Shown piece by piece: positions 15,334 through 24,218 of a stretch of 38,727 nt of DNA. The notes under the pieces were generated by a model. The model did not search any database, was not told where the DNA came from, and saw only the letters and a list, made by a program, of their open reading frames with translations. Each line of letters begins with the position of its first letter. Position 1 is the first letter of the stretch. The translations under genes and the position numbers were made by a program. Source of the DNA: Sulfuricella sp035530375 (GTDB lineage: Bacteria > Pseudomonadota > Gammaproteobacteria > Burkholderiales > Sulfuricellaceae); contig DATKUY010000015.1 in the NCBI GenBank assembly GCA_035530375.1, forward strand, positions 1-38,727, written 5' to 3'.

Positions 15334-17976
15334 ATGTTCAGCAACTTGACCATCAAGTCAAAACTCATTTTTGTAATCAGCCTTCTTTCCGTGTTGCTCG
15401 CCATTGTCGGCTTTATTGGGTTGCGCGGCATGAGTGTCGCCAACGAGGGGTTGCGCACCGTTTTTGAAGACCGCCTGGTTCCCGCTGGCCAGCTGGCTGA
15501 GGTCAATATCCTCACCGCGGAAAATCTGCGCCAGATCCACCTGATGCTGATGCACGACCCGCGCCTGCCGGAAAGCAAGCTGCACGATCATCCCCTTTCC
15601 ATGCATACCGACAAAATGGCGGAAAATACAAAGAAAAACAACAAACTACTGGACGAGTATGCGGCTACTTACCTGACTCCGGAGGAGAAGAAACTGTTTG
15701 AGGATTACCAGGTGAAACGCAAGGTTTACCAAGGTGTGCGGACGAAAACGCTTGAGCTGATCAAAGCGGGCAATTTTGCCGAAGCCAATGCCTCCCTCGT
15801 GAAAGAAACCGGCCCCGCTTTCGTGGCGAACCGGGACGCAATTCAAAAACTTCTTGAACTGCAAATCGACGTCGGCAAGCAGGAGCACGAAAAAGCGGAG
15901 AAAGCCTATGGTACGACGCGCAACATTTCGATTGCCACTATCGTGCTTGGCATTTTTCTGTCGGCCCTGTTCGGTGCGCTATTGATCCGCAACATCGGTC
16001 GGTCGCTCGGACGGGCGATGGAGGTGGCCGGCAAGATCGCCGAGGGCGACTTGAGTAGCCAAATCCAGGTGGAATCCCATGACGAGGTCGGCCGCTTGAT
16101 GGCTGCGATGCAGCGGATGAGTTCGGCGATTCAGGATCTTGCCACCGATACCATGCGGCTGTCGCAAACGGTGGATGACGGCAAGCTTACTGTTCGTGCC
16201 GATGCCGCCAAGCATTCCGGCGACTTCAGAAAGATCATCGAAGCCGTTAATACTACCGTCGGACGATTGGTTGGATTCCTCGATACGATGCCAATGCCGG
16301 TCATGGTCATCGACGACCAGTACAACATCCAGTACATGAACCAAGTCGGCGCCAAGGTTGGCGGCAAGACGCCTACCGAAGTGCTTGGTGGCAAGTGCCA
16401 TGACCATTTCCGCACCTCCGATTGCCGCACCGATAAGTGCGCCTGTAATCGCGCCATGCGCGATGGTAGAAGCTCGAGCAGCGAGACAGACGCCCACCCC
16501 GGCTCGTTGAACCTCGACATTGCCTATACCGGCATCCCGTTGCTCAATCCCCAAGGGCAAACGGTCGGCGCCTTCGAGTTCGTGGTCGACCAGACTGACA
16601 TCAAGGCAGCGGCGCGGAAGTCCCAGAAGGTCGCCGATTACCAGAAGGGCGAAAACAAGAAGCTGGTCGATAGTCTCGGCAAGCTGGCCGAAGGTGACCT
16701 CAACGTTAGTCTCACCCCCTCCAATGCCGACGACGATACCAAAGAGGTCAAGGAAATCTATGACGACCTTGCCCGCGCGCTCAACGCCACCGTGGAGAAT
16801 CTCAAGACGCTGGTCGGCGAGATCAAGGAAGCCGTGGACTCCATCGGCACCGCCTCCAAGGAAATCGCCCAGGGCAATACCGACCTCTCCCAGCGCACCG
16901 AAGAACAGGCCTCTTCTCTGGAGGAAACCGCCTCCAGCATGGAAGAGCTCACCAGCACCGTCAAGGCCAATGCCGAGAACGCCAAGCAGGCCAACCAGCT
17001 CGCCATCGGCGCTTCCGACGTGGCCGGCAAGGGCGGCGCGGTAGTCGGCGAAGTGGTCGGCACCATGTCTTCGATCAACGAATCCTCGCGCAAGATCGTC
17101 GACATCATCAGCGTGATCGACGGCATCGCCTTCCAGACCAACATCCTCGCGCTCAACGCCGCGGTCGAGGCGGCACGGGCCGGCGAGCAGGGCCGCGGCT
17201 TCGCCGTGGTGGCTGCCGAGGTGCGCAACCTCGCTCAAAGAAGTGCCGCTGCCGCCAAGGAGATCAAGACCCTGATCGGCGATTCGGTGGAGAAGGTCGA
17301 GAACGGCACCAAGCTGGTGGATCAGGCCGGCCAGACCATGGAGGAAATCGTCACCTCGATCAAGCGCGTCACCGACATCATGGCCGAGATTTCGGCCGCT
17401 TCGGTGGAGCAGAGCGCCGGCATCGAGCAGGTCAACCAGGCGATCACGCAGATGGATGAGGTGACCCAGCAGAACGCGGCGCTGGTGGAAGAAGCCGCCG
17501 CTGCCGCCGAATCGCTGGAGGAGCAGGCGCAGAACCTGACCACCTCGGTGGCCGTGTTCAAGCTGGATAGCGGCGGCATCAGGTCAGGCAAGCCCGTCGC
17601 CCTCCTTGCCGCTCCCAAGTCAGGAGTATCGCACTTCGACGACGCCATAGCGGCACACGTCAAATGGAAAATCCGCTTGAGCCAGTTTATCGATGGAACC
17701 GGTACCGAACAGCTCGACAGCACAACCGTGTGCAAGGATAACCTGTGCGCCCTCGGAAAATGGATTTATGGGGATGGAGAAAAACATAAAAACGCTTTGC
17801 ATTACGGGAATCTGGTTACCAAGCACGCCAATTTCCATCGCTGCGCGGGAGACGTGGTAAAAAAAGTCGAGTTTCACGACAAAACCGGGGCCATGTCGCT
17901 ATTGAATGGTGAGTTTGCTGCCGCTGCGAAGGAAACGGTAACGGCAATCATGGATTTGAAGAAAGAAATAGAATAA
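15334..17976 (+). CDS. Methyl-accepting chemotaxis protein with HAMP, PAS and CZB domains
   Basis: The 880-residue receptor begins with a membrane segment (about 10-30), then a helical periplasmic sensor. A second membrane segment (about 195-215) is followed by HAMP (about 216-270). A PAS-like domain (about 308-430) carries a cysteine-rich insert, CHDHFRTSDCRTDKCAC. Next come a second linker and the cytoplasmic signalling hairpin (about 490-745), with the CheA/CheW tip IAFQTNILALNAAVEAARAGEQGRGFAVVAAEVR. The C-terminus is a CZB zinc-binding domain with H775, C805 (NLCALGKW), H831 and H835. Zinc-linked sensing of hypochlorous acid or oxidants is known for some CZB receptors; the signal here is unknown. 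It is probably co-transcribed with cheW. Confidence 0.93.
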   Translation: MFSNLTIKSKLIFVISLLSVLLAIVGFIGLRGMSVANEGLRTVFEDRLVPAGQLAEVNILTAENLRQIHLMLMHDPRLPESKLHDHPLSMHTDKMAENTKKNNKLLDEYAATYLTPEEKKLFEDYQVKRKVYQGVRTKTLELIKAGNFAEANASLVKETGPAFVANRDAIQKLLELQIDVGKQEHEKAEKAYGTTRNISIATIVLGIFLSALFGALLIRNIGRSLGRAMEVAGKIAEGDLSSQIQVESHDEVGRLMAAMQRMSSAIQDLATDTMRLSQTVDDGKLTVRADAAKHSGDFRKIIEAVNTTVGRLVGFLDTMPMPVMVIDDQYNIQYMNQVGAKVGGKTPTEVLGGKCHDHFRTSDCRTDKCACNRAMRDGRSSSSETDAHPGSLNLDIAYTGIPLLNPQGQTVGAFEFVVDQTDIKAAARKSQKVADYQKGENKKLVDSLGKLAEGDLNVSLTPSNADDDTKEVKEIYDDLARALNATVENLKTLVGEIKEAVDSIGTASKEIAQGNTDLSQRTEEQASSLEETASSMEELTSTVKANAENAKQANQLAIGASDVAGKGGAVVGEVVGTMSSINESSRKIVDIISVIDGIAFQTNILALNAAVEAARAGEQGRGFAVVAAEVRNLAQRSAAAAKEIKTLIGDSVEKVENGTKLVDQAGQTMEEIVTSIKRVTDIMAEISAASVEQSAGIEQVNQAITQMDEVTQQNAALVEEAAAAAESLEEQAQNLTTSVAVFKLDSGGIRSGKPVALLAAPKSGVSHFDDAIAAHVKWKIRLSQFIDGTGTEQLDSTTVCKDNLCALGKWIYGDGEKHKNALHYGNLVTKHANFHRCAGDVVKKVEFHDKTGAMSLLNGEFAAAAKETVTAIMDLKKEIE

Positions 17977-18323
17977 CAGGTTGTCGGTGCAACCTCTGGT
18001 AGCGGCTAGCGGTGACAATGTCGGGCCATGCGCTGCATGTCGGCCCGAGAGGACTGGTAAAGCCCGCACAGATACCCTTTGGCCGCTTCGTCACCGAGCG
18101 GGTCGCGGATTCAAAACAGGGGCATAGGGGGGCCGCCTGGACTGAACGGACGCCACCGGAAGGGTAATGCAATTGACATATTGGGGTTGGTGGGGTTATT
18201 CGCAACCCAATGATTGTTAATATAAACAATATGTTGCGCTGTATTGATCGCCGTCAAAAAATGACGGCAGCGGATGATCGAAAATTAATCTGACAAAATA
18301 GAACTAGCCACATTCAGGATTTC
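17977..18323. other. Intergenic region with four short inverted repeats
   Basis: These 347 bases hold no credible gene. Visible structures are: a bulged hairpin TCGGGC-CATGC / GCATG-GCCCGA (18021-18048) that may end the chemoreceptor transcript; GGGTT-6-AACCC (18193-18208); ATTGTT-6-AACAAT (18213-18230), an AT-rich operator-like palindrome; and CCGTC-7-GACGG (18251-18267). A TTGACA at 18173-18178 has no good -10 partner at 16-18 bases. The last three repeats lie just upstream of the 80-residue gene and could be regulatory sites. Confidence 0.45.
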
Positions 18324-18566
18324 ATGAATACGCTCAAGCAACTCAAAAAACAACTGCTCAACGCCAAACACCAAAAGGACAGCGAAGTATTCTGGCGGCT
18401 CGTACGCGCCTTGTGTTTGCAGGAAGACTTCAGGCTCGCCGAATTGTATGAACTCAGCTATGACGATTTCCAGTTTGCGCTGGACGTCATAAAAAGCTGG
18501 CGGCTCGACCGCTACACCAAAACCAGGGAACGGATCAGGGAACTGGTGGACGCGCAACAGGAATAG
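18324..18566 (+). CDS. Hypothetical protein, 80 residues
   Basis: This small, charged, predicted all-helical protein is not recognised: MNTLKQLKKQLLNAKHQKDS..., then FWRLVRALCLQEDFRLAELYELSYDDFQFALDVIKSW. There is no signal peptide or membrane segment. A GGA lies four bases from the ATG, a weak ribosome site. The upstream gap is rich in short inverted repeats. Codon choice looks like that of neighbouring genes, and no other frame in the stretch is better, so it is listed as probable. Confidence 0.5.
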   Translation: MNTLKQLKKQLLNAKHQKDSEVFWRLVRALCLQEDFRLAELYELSYDDFQFALDVIKSWRLDRYTKTRERIRELVDAQQE

Positions 18567-18821
18567 CACGTGCCCGCCGGTCACGGGTTGAGTTTCTTTC
18601 TGTCTTCAAAGAATTGTAGAAGCCTGAAAGTGGTCCATCCGACAAAGACCAAACCAACAGCAAAACTTGCCGAAAGCAACGGGCCAGGAAATTTTCTGGG
18701 TCATCATGGAAAATTCCGACATGCCGCCCGAATTTTTGCTTCGATTCTTCAAGTCCGACAGGCTCCTGGTTTAAACTTTGCGTTATCATGCAATTTTTCA
18801 GTTAAGCACGGAGATATGATC

Positions 18822-19094
18822 ATGGCAAGAACAGTGAAATGCGTTAAGCTCGGCCGCGAAGCGGATGGGCTGGATTTTCCGCCCTATCCCGGCGAACTCG
18901 GCAAGCGGATTTATGAAAACGTTTCCAAGGAGGCGTGGGCGGCCTGGCTCAAGCATCAGACCATGCTGATCAACGAAAATCGCCTCAATATGGCCGACCC
19001 CAGTGCGCGCAAGTATCTGGCGGAGCAGGTCGAATCATACTTTTTCGGCGCAGGGGCTGACAATGTGTCGGGCTATGTGCCACCGAAGCACTAG
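18822..19094 (+). CDS. yggX: Fe(2+)-trafficking / oxidative damage protection protein, YggX family
   Basis: The 90-residue protein has the family hallmarks: MARTVKCVKLGREADGLDFPPYPGELG at the N-terminus with the conserved cysteine at residue 7, then IYENVSKEAWAAWLKHQTMLINENRLNM and PSARKYLAEQVESYFFG. YggX proteins help protect iron-sulphur enzymes and are thought to handle Fe(II). ATG 18822 is preceded by CGGAGA at a suitable distance; ATG 18816 is too close to it. The frame extends far upstream to 18570, but that part does not look like protein of this family. Confidence 0.94.
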   Translation: MARTVKCVKLGREADGLDFPPYPGELGKRIYENVSKEAWAAWLKHQTMLINENRLNMADPSARKYLAEQVESYFFGAGADNVSGYVPPKH

Positions 19095-19180
19095 AAACGG
19101 GTAATGGGCAATGGATGATGAGTAGGGGGTCGAAGGTTTTATCACCCATTTCGCATCACTCATTACCTGTTACCTGTCGG
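19095..19180. repeat. Foldback repeat of GTAATGGGTAATGAG type between yggX and ppk1
   Basis: The left arm (about 19097-19127) contains GGGTAATGGGCAATGGATGA. The right arm (about 19141-19176) contains ATCACTCATTACCTGTTACC, whose reverse complement is similar. Pairing is imperfect but extended. Like the glyA-nrdR element it is built from short purine-rich words and fills most of the gap. Confidence 0.5.
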
Positions 19181-19238
19181 CCCATTTCGTGGTATTTCAT
19201 TTTAGTTTGGCTCACCCGACTTCAGGATAATCGCTCCC

Positions 19239-21308
19239 ATGACCGCGCTGTATGCCCCGGAATACTACATTAACCGCGAACTCGGCCAGCTCGCCTTCAA
19301 CCGGCGCGTGCTGGCGCAGGCGGAGGACCGCCGTAATCCTCTGCTGGAGCGACTGAAATTCCTGTGCATCGTCAGCAGCAACCTGGACGAGTTTTTTGAA
19401 GTCCGTGTCGCCGGACTGAAAGAGCAGATCGCGCTGAATGCCACGACGACGGGGCCGGATGGCATGTCGGCGCGGCAGGCGTTCAAGCAGGTGAACGAGC
19501 AGGCACATCAGCTGGTGGACGAGCAATACCAGCTTTTGAATGGGGTAATCCTGCCCGAACTGGCGCGCCATGACATCCGTTTCTTGCGCCGCACTCACTG
19601 GCACGAGGCACAGACCGAGTGGATACGGAATTTCTTTTTTAACGAATTGATGCCGGTGCTTTCCCCGATCGGGCTCGACCCTTCCCATCCTTTCCCGCGG
19701 GTGCTGAACAAGAGTTTGAATTTTGCGGTGGAGCTGGAAGGCAAGGATGCTTTCGGCCGCGCTTCCGGCGCTGCCATCGTGCAGGCCCCGCGCTCCCTGC
19801 CGCGCGTGATCAGGATGCCGTCCGATATCGCCGGCTGCGAATACGGCTTCGTGTTTTTGTCCTCGATAATCCACGCCCATGTCGGCGAGCTGTTTTCCGG
19901 CATGCACGTGAAGGGCTGCTACCAGTTCCGGGTGACGCGCAATTCGGACCTCTTCGTTGACGAAGAGGAGGTCAAGAATCTGCGCGAGGCGTTGCAGGGA
20001 GAGTTGCCGCATCGCAATTTCGGCAACGCTGTCCGCCTGGAGGTAGCGGATAGCTGTTCGCCGGAAATGACCAATTTTTTGATGGGGCAGTTCGGCTTGG
20101 GCCAGGAGGATCTGTATCAGGTCAACGGCTTGGTCAACCTGGTGCGGTTGATGCAGATTCCCGACGGCGTCGATCGCCCCGACCTGAAATACCCGCCCTT
20201 CATCCCCGGCATCCCGTCAGCGGTGGCAAAGCAGCCCGACATGTTTCAGGCGATCAGGAGCGGCGACATCCTGCTGCACCATCCCTACCAGTCTTTTACC
20301 CCGGTGGTCGATTTCATCCAGCAGGCGGCGCAGGATCCCAGTGTGCTGGCAATCAAGCAGACCATCTATCGCACCGGCACCGATTCCGCACTGATGGCGG
20401 CGCTGATCAAGGCGGTACAGAGCGGCAAGGAGGTTACTGTCGTGCTGGAGTTGCTGGCGCGTTTCGATGAAGAAGCCAACATCAACTGGGCTGAGCGCCT
20501 GGAGAATGCCGGTGCGCACGTGGTATACGGCGTGGTCGGCTACAAGACCCACGCCAAGATGCTGCTGGTGGTACGGCGCGAAGAGGATGGGCTGCGCCGC
20601 TATGTTCATCTCGGCACGGGCAATTACCATCCGCGCACCGCCAAGCTGTATACGGATTTCGGTTTGTTCACCTGCAACGAAAAAATCGGCAGCGACGTCA
20701 ACGACGTGTTCCTGCAGCTCACCGGCATGGGCAAGGCGGGCAAACTGACCCACTTGCTGCAGTCGCCATTTACCCTGCACAGCAAAATGATGGCGGCGAT
20801 CCAGGCCGAGGCGGCCAATGCGCGCGCCGGTAAAAAGGCTTTCATCGTCGCCAAGATGAATGCCCTGCTCGAACCGCAGATCATCAGCGCGCTTTACGAA
20901 GCCTCCAAGGCCGGGGTCAGGATCGACCTGATCGTGCGCGGGGTGTGCGCGCTGCGGCCGGGCATTCCGGGCCTGTCGGAAAACATCCGGGTACGCTCCG
21001 TCATCGGCCGCTTTCTCGAACATACGCGCATTTTCCATTTCTGCAATGACGGCGCGCATAACGTCTATTTGTCCAGCGCAGACTGGATGCAGCGCAATTT
21101 TTTCCGCCGTGTCGAGGTCTGTTTCCCGGTGCTGGATGCGAAACTCAAGAGGCGGGTTATCAAGGAAGGGCTGGAGCCTTATCTCAGGGACAACAGCCAT
21201 GCCTGGGAAATGGATGCGGAAGGCAATTTCCGCCGCAGGAAGCCGCGCGGCAAGACGGTCTCTGCCCAGTTGCAGCTCCTGCAGGAGCTGTCGCAGCCGC
21301 AGAAATAG
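19239..21308 (+). CDS. ppk1: Polyphosphate kinase 1
   Basis: This 689-residue enzyme reversibly polymerises the gamma-phosphate of ATP into inorganic polyphosphate. The N-terminal domain begins YINRELGQLAFNRRVL and contains KFLCIVSSNLDEFFEVRV. The phosphorylated histidine is H457 in YVHLGTGNYHPRTAKLYTDFG, matching His435 of the E. coli enzyme by motif. A second essential histidine is H595 in RFLEHTRIFHF. Length is normal for the family. The last 60 or so bases are partly repeated at about 24219-24279 as part of a downstream duplication. phoU lies five kilobases away on the other strand. Confidence 0.97.
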   Translation: MTALYAPEYYINRELGQLAFNRRVLAQAEDRRNPLLERLKFLCIVSSNLDEFFEVRVAGLKEQIALNATTTGPDGMSARQAFKQVNEQAHQLVDEQYQLLNGVILPELARHDIRFLRRTHWHEAQTEWIRNFFFNELMPVLSPIGLDPSHPFPRVLNKSLNFAVELEGKDAFGRASGAAIVQAPRSLPRVIRMPSDIAGCEYGFVFLSSIIHAHVGELFSGMHVKGCYQFRVTRNSDLFVDEEEVKNLREALQGELPHRNFGNAVRLEVADSCSPEMTNFLMGQFGLGQEDLYQVNGLVNLVRLMQIPDGVDRPDLKYPPFIPGIPSAVAKQPDMFQAIRSGDILLHHPYQSFTPVVDFIQQAAQDPSVLAIKQTIYRTGTDSALMAALIKAVQSGKEVTVVLELLARFDEEANINWAERLENAGAHVVYGVVGYKTHAKMLLVVRREEDGLRRYVHLGTGNYHPRTAKLYTDFGLFTCNEKIGSDVNDVFLQLTGMGKAGKLTHLLQSPFTLHSKMMAAIQAEAANARAGKKAFIVAKMNALLEPQIISALYEASKAGVRIDLIVRGVCALRPGIPGLSENIRVRSVIGRFLEHTRIFHFCNDGAHNVYLSSADWMQRNFFRRVEVCFPVLDAKLKRRVIKEGLEPYLRDNSHAWEMDAEGNFRRRKPRGKTVSAQLQLLQELSQPQK

Positions 21309-21322
21309 GCGAGTTTCTTGCA

Positions 21323-21356
21323 GTGTCATATTGCTGACACAAAACGGACTTAGCAT
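21323..21356 (+). promoter_or_regulatory. PhoB-box-like promoter of EAL-CBS-GGDEF gene 1
   Basis: GTGTCAT-ATTG-CTGACAC (21323-21340) has the 7-4-7 layout of the Pho box (consensus CTGTCAT-AAAT-CTGTCAC). It is followed after ten bases by TAGCAT (21351-21356) as -10. That distance is typical of PhoB-activated promoters, where the box replaces the -35. Transcription would start near 21363, about 32 bases before the ATG. Matching sites precede the paralogue and phoU. Confidence 0.6.
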
Positions 21357-21394
21357 CTCTCGCACACCATGGATAAAGAGCGAGAGGAAAGCAA

Positions 21395-23365
21395 ATGCAA
21401 GTACTGTCTAACACCCATTTCGGATTTTCCGGCGGTTCGCCGGGGAGCGCGAAGTTTCAGGCAAAGGCTGCCAGCTACATGGCATCCGTATCTGCCATGC
21501 CGCTGGTGCGGGATGCGGAGTGCGGGAACGAATCAGCCGCTTGGGACGAAAACGAAGCGCAGGTGCGGCTGTGGTTGCAGGAAATTATCGAGCAGCGCCG
21601 GCTGACAGCCTTGTTCCAGCCCGTTATTTCCATGGATCGCGGCGAGATAACCGGTTACGAGGGGTTAATTCGCGGGCCTTCCGATAACCCTTTGCATGCC
21701 CCGATCAATCTGTTCCGCGCTGCCAGCGAACAGGGTTTAGCCGTCGAAGTAGAGCGCTTGTGCCGCCAGGTGGTGCTGGAACGTTTCGTCCAGCTGGATC
21801 TGCCCGGCAAGCTGTTTCTCAACGTCAGCCCGGAATGTTTGCTACAGCGTAACGCCAAGCATGGCGAAACGCTTGGTTACATCCATAATCTGGGTCTCAG
21901 GCCTGATCGGGTCATTATCGAGTTGACGGAAAACCAGCGTACCCTTGACTATAATTTGTTGCGCGAAGCAGCCAGACATTACCGCGCCATGGGCTTCGAA
22001 ATCGCCATCGACGACCTGGGCGAAGGTTTTGCCAGCCTGCGGCTATGGTCGGAACTGCGGCCCGAATACGTCAAAATAGACATGCACTTCATCCAGGGCA
22101 TCGACCAGGACCCGGTGAAGCGGCAATTTGTCAGCTCGATTCAGCAGATCGCAGAAAAATCCGGCACAAGGGTAGTCGCCGAGGGCATCGAAACCGAGGC
22201 AGAGCTCCGGGTGATCAAGGACTTGGGTATTGCCTACGGCCAGGGCTATCATATCGCCCGCCCCAACAGCCAGCCGGCCACGGCGCTTTCTGCCGGAGTG
22301 GCCAAGGCATTGGAGAATAAAATCGTTCCGGACCATCCCCAGAATGGCAGGATCAGCCGGGAGACGGTTACCGTGCTCAAGCTGTTGCGGGAGTGCAAGG
22401 CCGTGGCGCCGGATACGCCCAACGAAATGCTTTATGATATGTTCATCGGCGATCCGGAGTTGCAGGCATTGCCGGTGGTGGAAAACGGTTCCCCGGTCGG
22501 TCTGATCAACCGTAATGTTTTGATAGATGGCTTTGCCCGGCTTTATCGGCGCGAGCTGTTCGGCAAGAAACCCTGCACCCGGCTGATGGATGTTGCCCCG
22601 ATGATTGTGGAGAAAGACATGAGCATCCATGAACTGAGCCATGCCATCGTCGAGGCGGACCGGCATCACCTGTCGAACGGCTTCATCATCACCGACCATG
22701 GCCAATATCTGGGCATGGGCACCGGCCATGACCTGGTGCGCGAGATCACCCGGATGCAGATCAGCGCTGCGCGCTATGCCAACCCGCTGACCCTGTTGCC
22801 GGGCAACGTGCCGATCAACGAGCATGTCGACCGCTTGCTGGAAGATGGTGTGGGATTTTGCGCCTGCTATTGCGACCTCGATCATTTCAAACCGTTCAAT
22901 GACGTTTATGGCTACCACAGCGGCGATGACGTAATCCAGCTGACCGGGAAAATTCTCTCCGAAGTGTGCGATCCCGATCACGATTTTATCGGCCATATTG
23001 GAGGCGATGACTTTATCATCCTGTTCCAAAGCCCGGATTGGGAGGCGCGCTGCCGGAATGCGCTGGACTGTTTTGCCGGCGCCATCCTGGAATTTTTCAG
23101 TGCCAAAGACCGGGCGCGCGGGGGCTATGAAACCGAAGATCGCCGGGGAGAGAATATCTTCCACCCGTTGACCAGCCTGTCGATCGGCGCGGTGTGGGTC
23201 GAGCCCGGCATGTTCGGCTCCCACCATGAAGTCTCGGCTGCCGCTACCGAGGTCAAGAAATTGGCCAAGAAGCAGCATGGCAACAGCCTCGTCGTCGAGC
23301 GCCGGGCCAGGGTATGTGCCCAAGGGAGCGGATCAGCTTTATCCCGGGAGCATGAAAATCAATAA
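21395..23365 (+). CDS. EAL-CBS-GGDEF c-di-GMP signalling protein, copy 1
   Basis: This cytoplasmic 656-residue protein has no membrane segment. The EAL domain (about 65-300) is intact: YEGL with E89, LNVSPE, ELTEN, D206-D207, YVKID and E263 in AEGIE, then QGYHIARP; phosphodiesterase activity is expected. A CBS pair (about 325-460) follows, a possible nucleotide sensor. The C-terminal GGDEF-like domain (about 470-640) has GGDDF at 536-540 in place of GGDEF and lacks the RxxD inhibitory site (PDHD there). Cyclase activity is therefore uncertain. The order, EAL first, is the reverse of the usual GGDEF-EAL proteins. GAGAGGAAAGC precedes the ATG. The 3' end overlaps the next gene by 14 bases. Confidence 0.93.
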   Translation: MQVLSNTHFGFSGGSPGSAKFQAKAASYMASVSAMPLVRDAECGNESAAWDENEAQVRLWLQEIIEQRRLTALFQPVISMDRGEITGYEGLIRGPSDNPLHAPINLFRAASEQGLAVEVERLCRQVVLERFVQLDLPGKLFLNVSPECLLQRNAKHGETLGYIHNLGLRPDRVIIELTENQRTLDYNLLREAARHYRAMGFEIAIDDLGEGFASLRLWSELRPEYVKIDMHFIQGIDQDPVKRQFVSSIQQIAEKSGTRVVAEGIETEAELRVIKDLGIAYGQGYHIARPNSQPATALSAGVAKALENKIVPDHPQNGRISRETVTVLKLLRECKAVAPDTPNEMLYDMFIGDPELQALPVVENGSPVGLINRNVLIDGFARLYRRELFGKKPCTRLMDVAPMIVEKDMSIHELSHAIVEADRHHLSNGFIITDHGQYLGMGTGHDLVREITRMQISAARYANPLTLLPGNVPINEHVDRLLEDGVGFCACYCDLDHFKPFNDVYGYHSGDDVIQLTGKILSEVCDPDHDFIGHIGGDDFIILFQSPDWEARCRNALDCFAGAILEFFSAKDRARGGYETEDRRGENIFHPLTSLSIGAVWVEPGMFGSHHEVSAAATEVKKLAKKQHGNSLVVERRARVCAQGSGSALSREHENQ

Positions 23366-24041
23366 GAAAACCGGTCGATTTTCGGTCGAAGCGGAAGAAC
23401 AAAACCTGTGCGTCCTGCATGAAGCGATTGTCGGTGCATTCGGCTTGCCGGAGGGCAAGCTGTTCGTCAGCATCAAGGGCGACCCAAGCTTGCGCGAAAC
23501 CGTGGCGCTGCGACCCCGCCAGGAAAGCCGCATCGATCAGGAGGCGGGGAAGGTGCTGGAAACCTGCGAATGGCTCCTGCGCAAGACCGGCTGCTATGGT
23601 ATTTATATCGGTTTCAACTCGAGCGAAGTGCGCACCGAGTCGGTATTCAATCCGTTCAATTACGAAATCCACGACGCCATCGCCCTGATCCAGCCCGGCT
23701 ATGTGGAGCGTCATTTCGTGCGTGTGCCCTATCAGAAAAAAATGAAGATCATCAGCCGGGCGCGCAACATGGTTCAGACCGGATCGATGCGTGAATATTT
23801 GCCGCCGCACTGGCGTGAGCTGATGGATGAACAGCGCGAGAAGTGGAAGCCAATGGCGAAAAAAGACATCAAGCAGGTCGCCCTGTCGCTCAACCGCCTG
23901 CGCGGCATCGAGGGGCTTTATCTGCGCAACGCGGCAATTTCCTTAAGCCAGGGCATCGTACGCGCCTCCTTCAACTGCGACGGCACCTATATCGTCGCGG
24001 CGGATTATTTCCCGCAGTTCGTGGAAGAGAACACGCCATAA
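23352..24041 (+). CDS. Unknown protein overlapping EAL-CBS-GGDEF gene 1
   Basis: I do not recognise this 229-residue soluble protein, which begins MKINKKTGRFSVEAEEQNLCVLHEAI. It is mixed alpha/beta with a basic middle (PYQKKMKIISRARNM) and no signal peptide. ATG 23352 lies inside the end of the EAL-CBS-GGDEF gene and is preceded by CGGGAG, so the two are probably translationally coupled. The frame extends upstream to 23226, but that part is out-of-frame sequence of the first gene. A broken copy follows the second EAL-CBS-GGDEF gene, showing that the two genes were duplicated as a unit. A partner role in c-di-GMP or phosphate signalling is inference. Confidence 0.75.
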   Translation: MKINKKTGRFSVEAEEQNLCVLHEAIVGAFGLPEGKLFVSIKGDPSLRETVALRPRQESRIDQEAGKVLETCEWLLRKTGCYGIYIGFNSSEVRTESVFNPFNYEIHDAIALIQPGYVERHFVRVPYQKKMKIISRARNMVQTGSMREYLPPHWRELMDEQREKWKPMAKKDIKQVALSLNRLRGIEGLYLRNAAISLSQGIVRASFNCDGTYIVAADYFPQFVEENTP

Positions 24042-24218
24042 ATTCAAACAGCAGTTAATGCCGCGGAGATCACAGGATGCCGCGGAAGCTCGGCCTCCTG
24101 TTACTTCCTGCTTGAATACCGGCAGCCGACTATTCGGTTTTCTCCATGATCTCTGTCGCTTTCGAGATCACTTTCCCGTCGCCGTCAGCCGTAGCCGTTC
24201 CATCCCAGCAGGGTTTCC
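24042..24218. other. Spacer before the second duplicated unit
   Basis: No gene is seen. ATGCCGCGGA occurs twice (24058 and 24078) as a direct repeat, and each CCGCGG is its own palindrome. GATCTC-10-GAGATC (24148-24169) is a further inverted repeat that might end transcription of the preceding gene, though no T-run follows. Homology to the ppk1 3' end begins just after this spacer. Confidence 0.4.

Noticed and set aside
15979..17238. 419-codon minus-strand frame opposite the chemoreceptor
   Set aside because: Antisense shadow with low-complexity composition and no start context or family match.
18535..18789. 84-codon minus-strand frame, and a short hydrophobic 32-codon frame nearby
   Set aside because: No ribosome site or family match; the hydrophobic frame has only a TTG start preceded directly by stop codons in frame.
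19140..19238. Possible Pho box upstream of ppk1
   Set aside because: CTGTTACCTGTCGG looks suggestive, but no 7-4-7 arrangement fits, and the only good -10 (GATAAT 19226-19231) is not at the right distance from any candidate.
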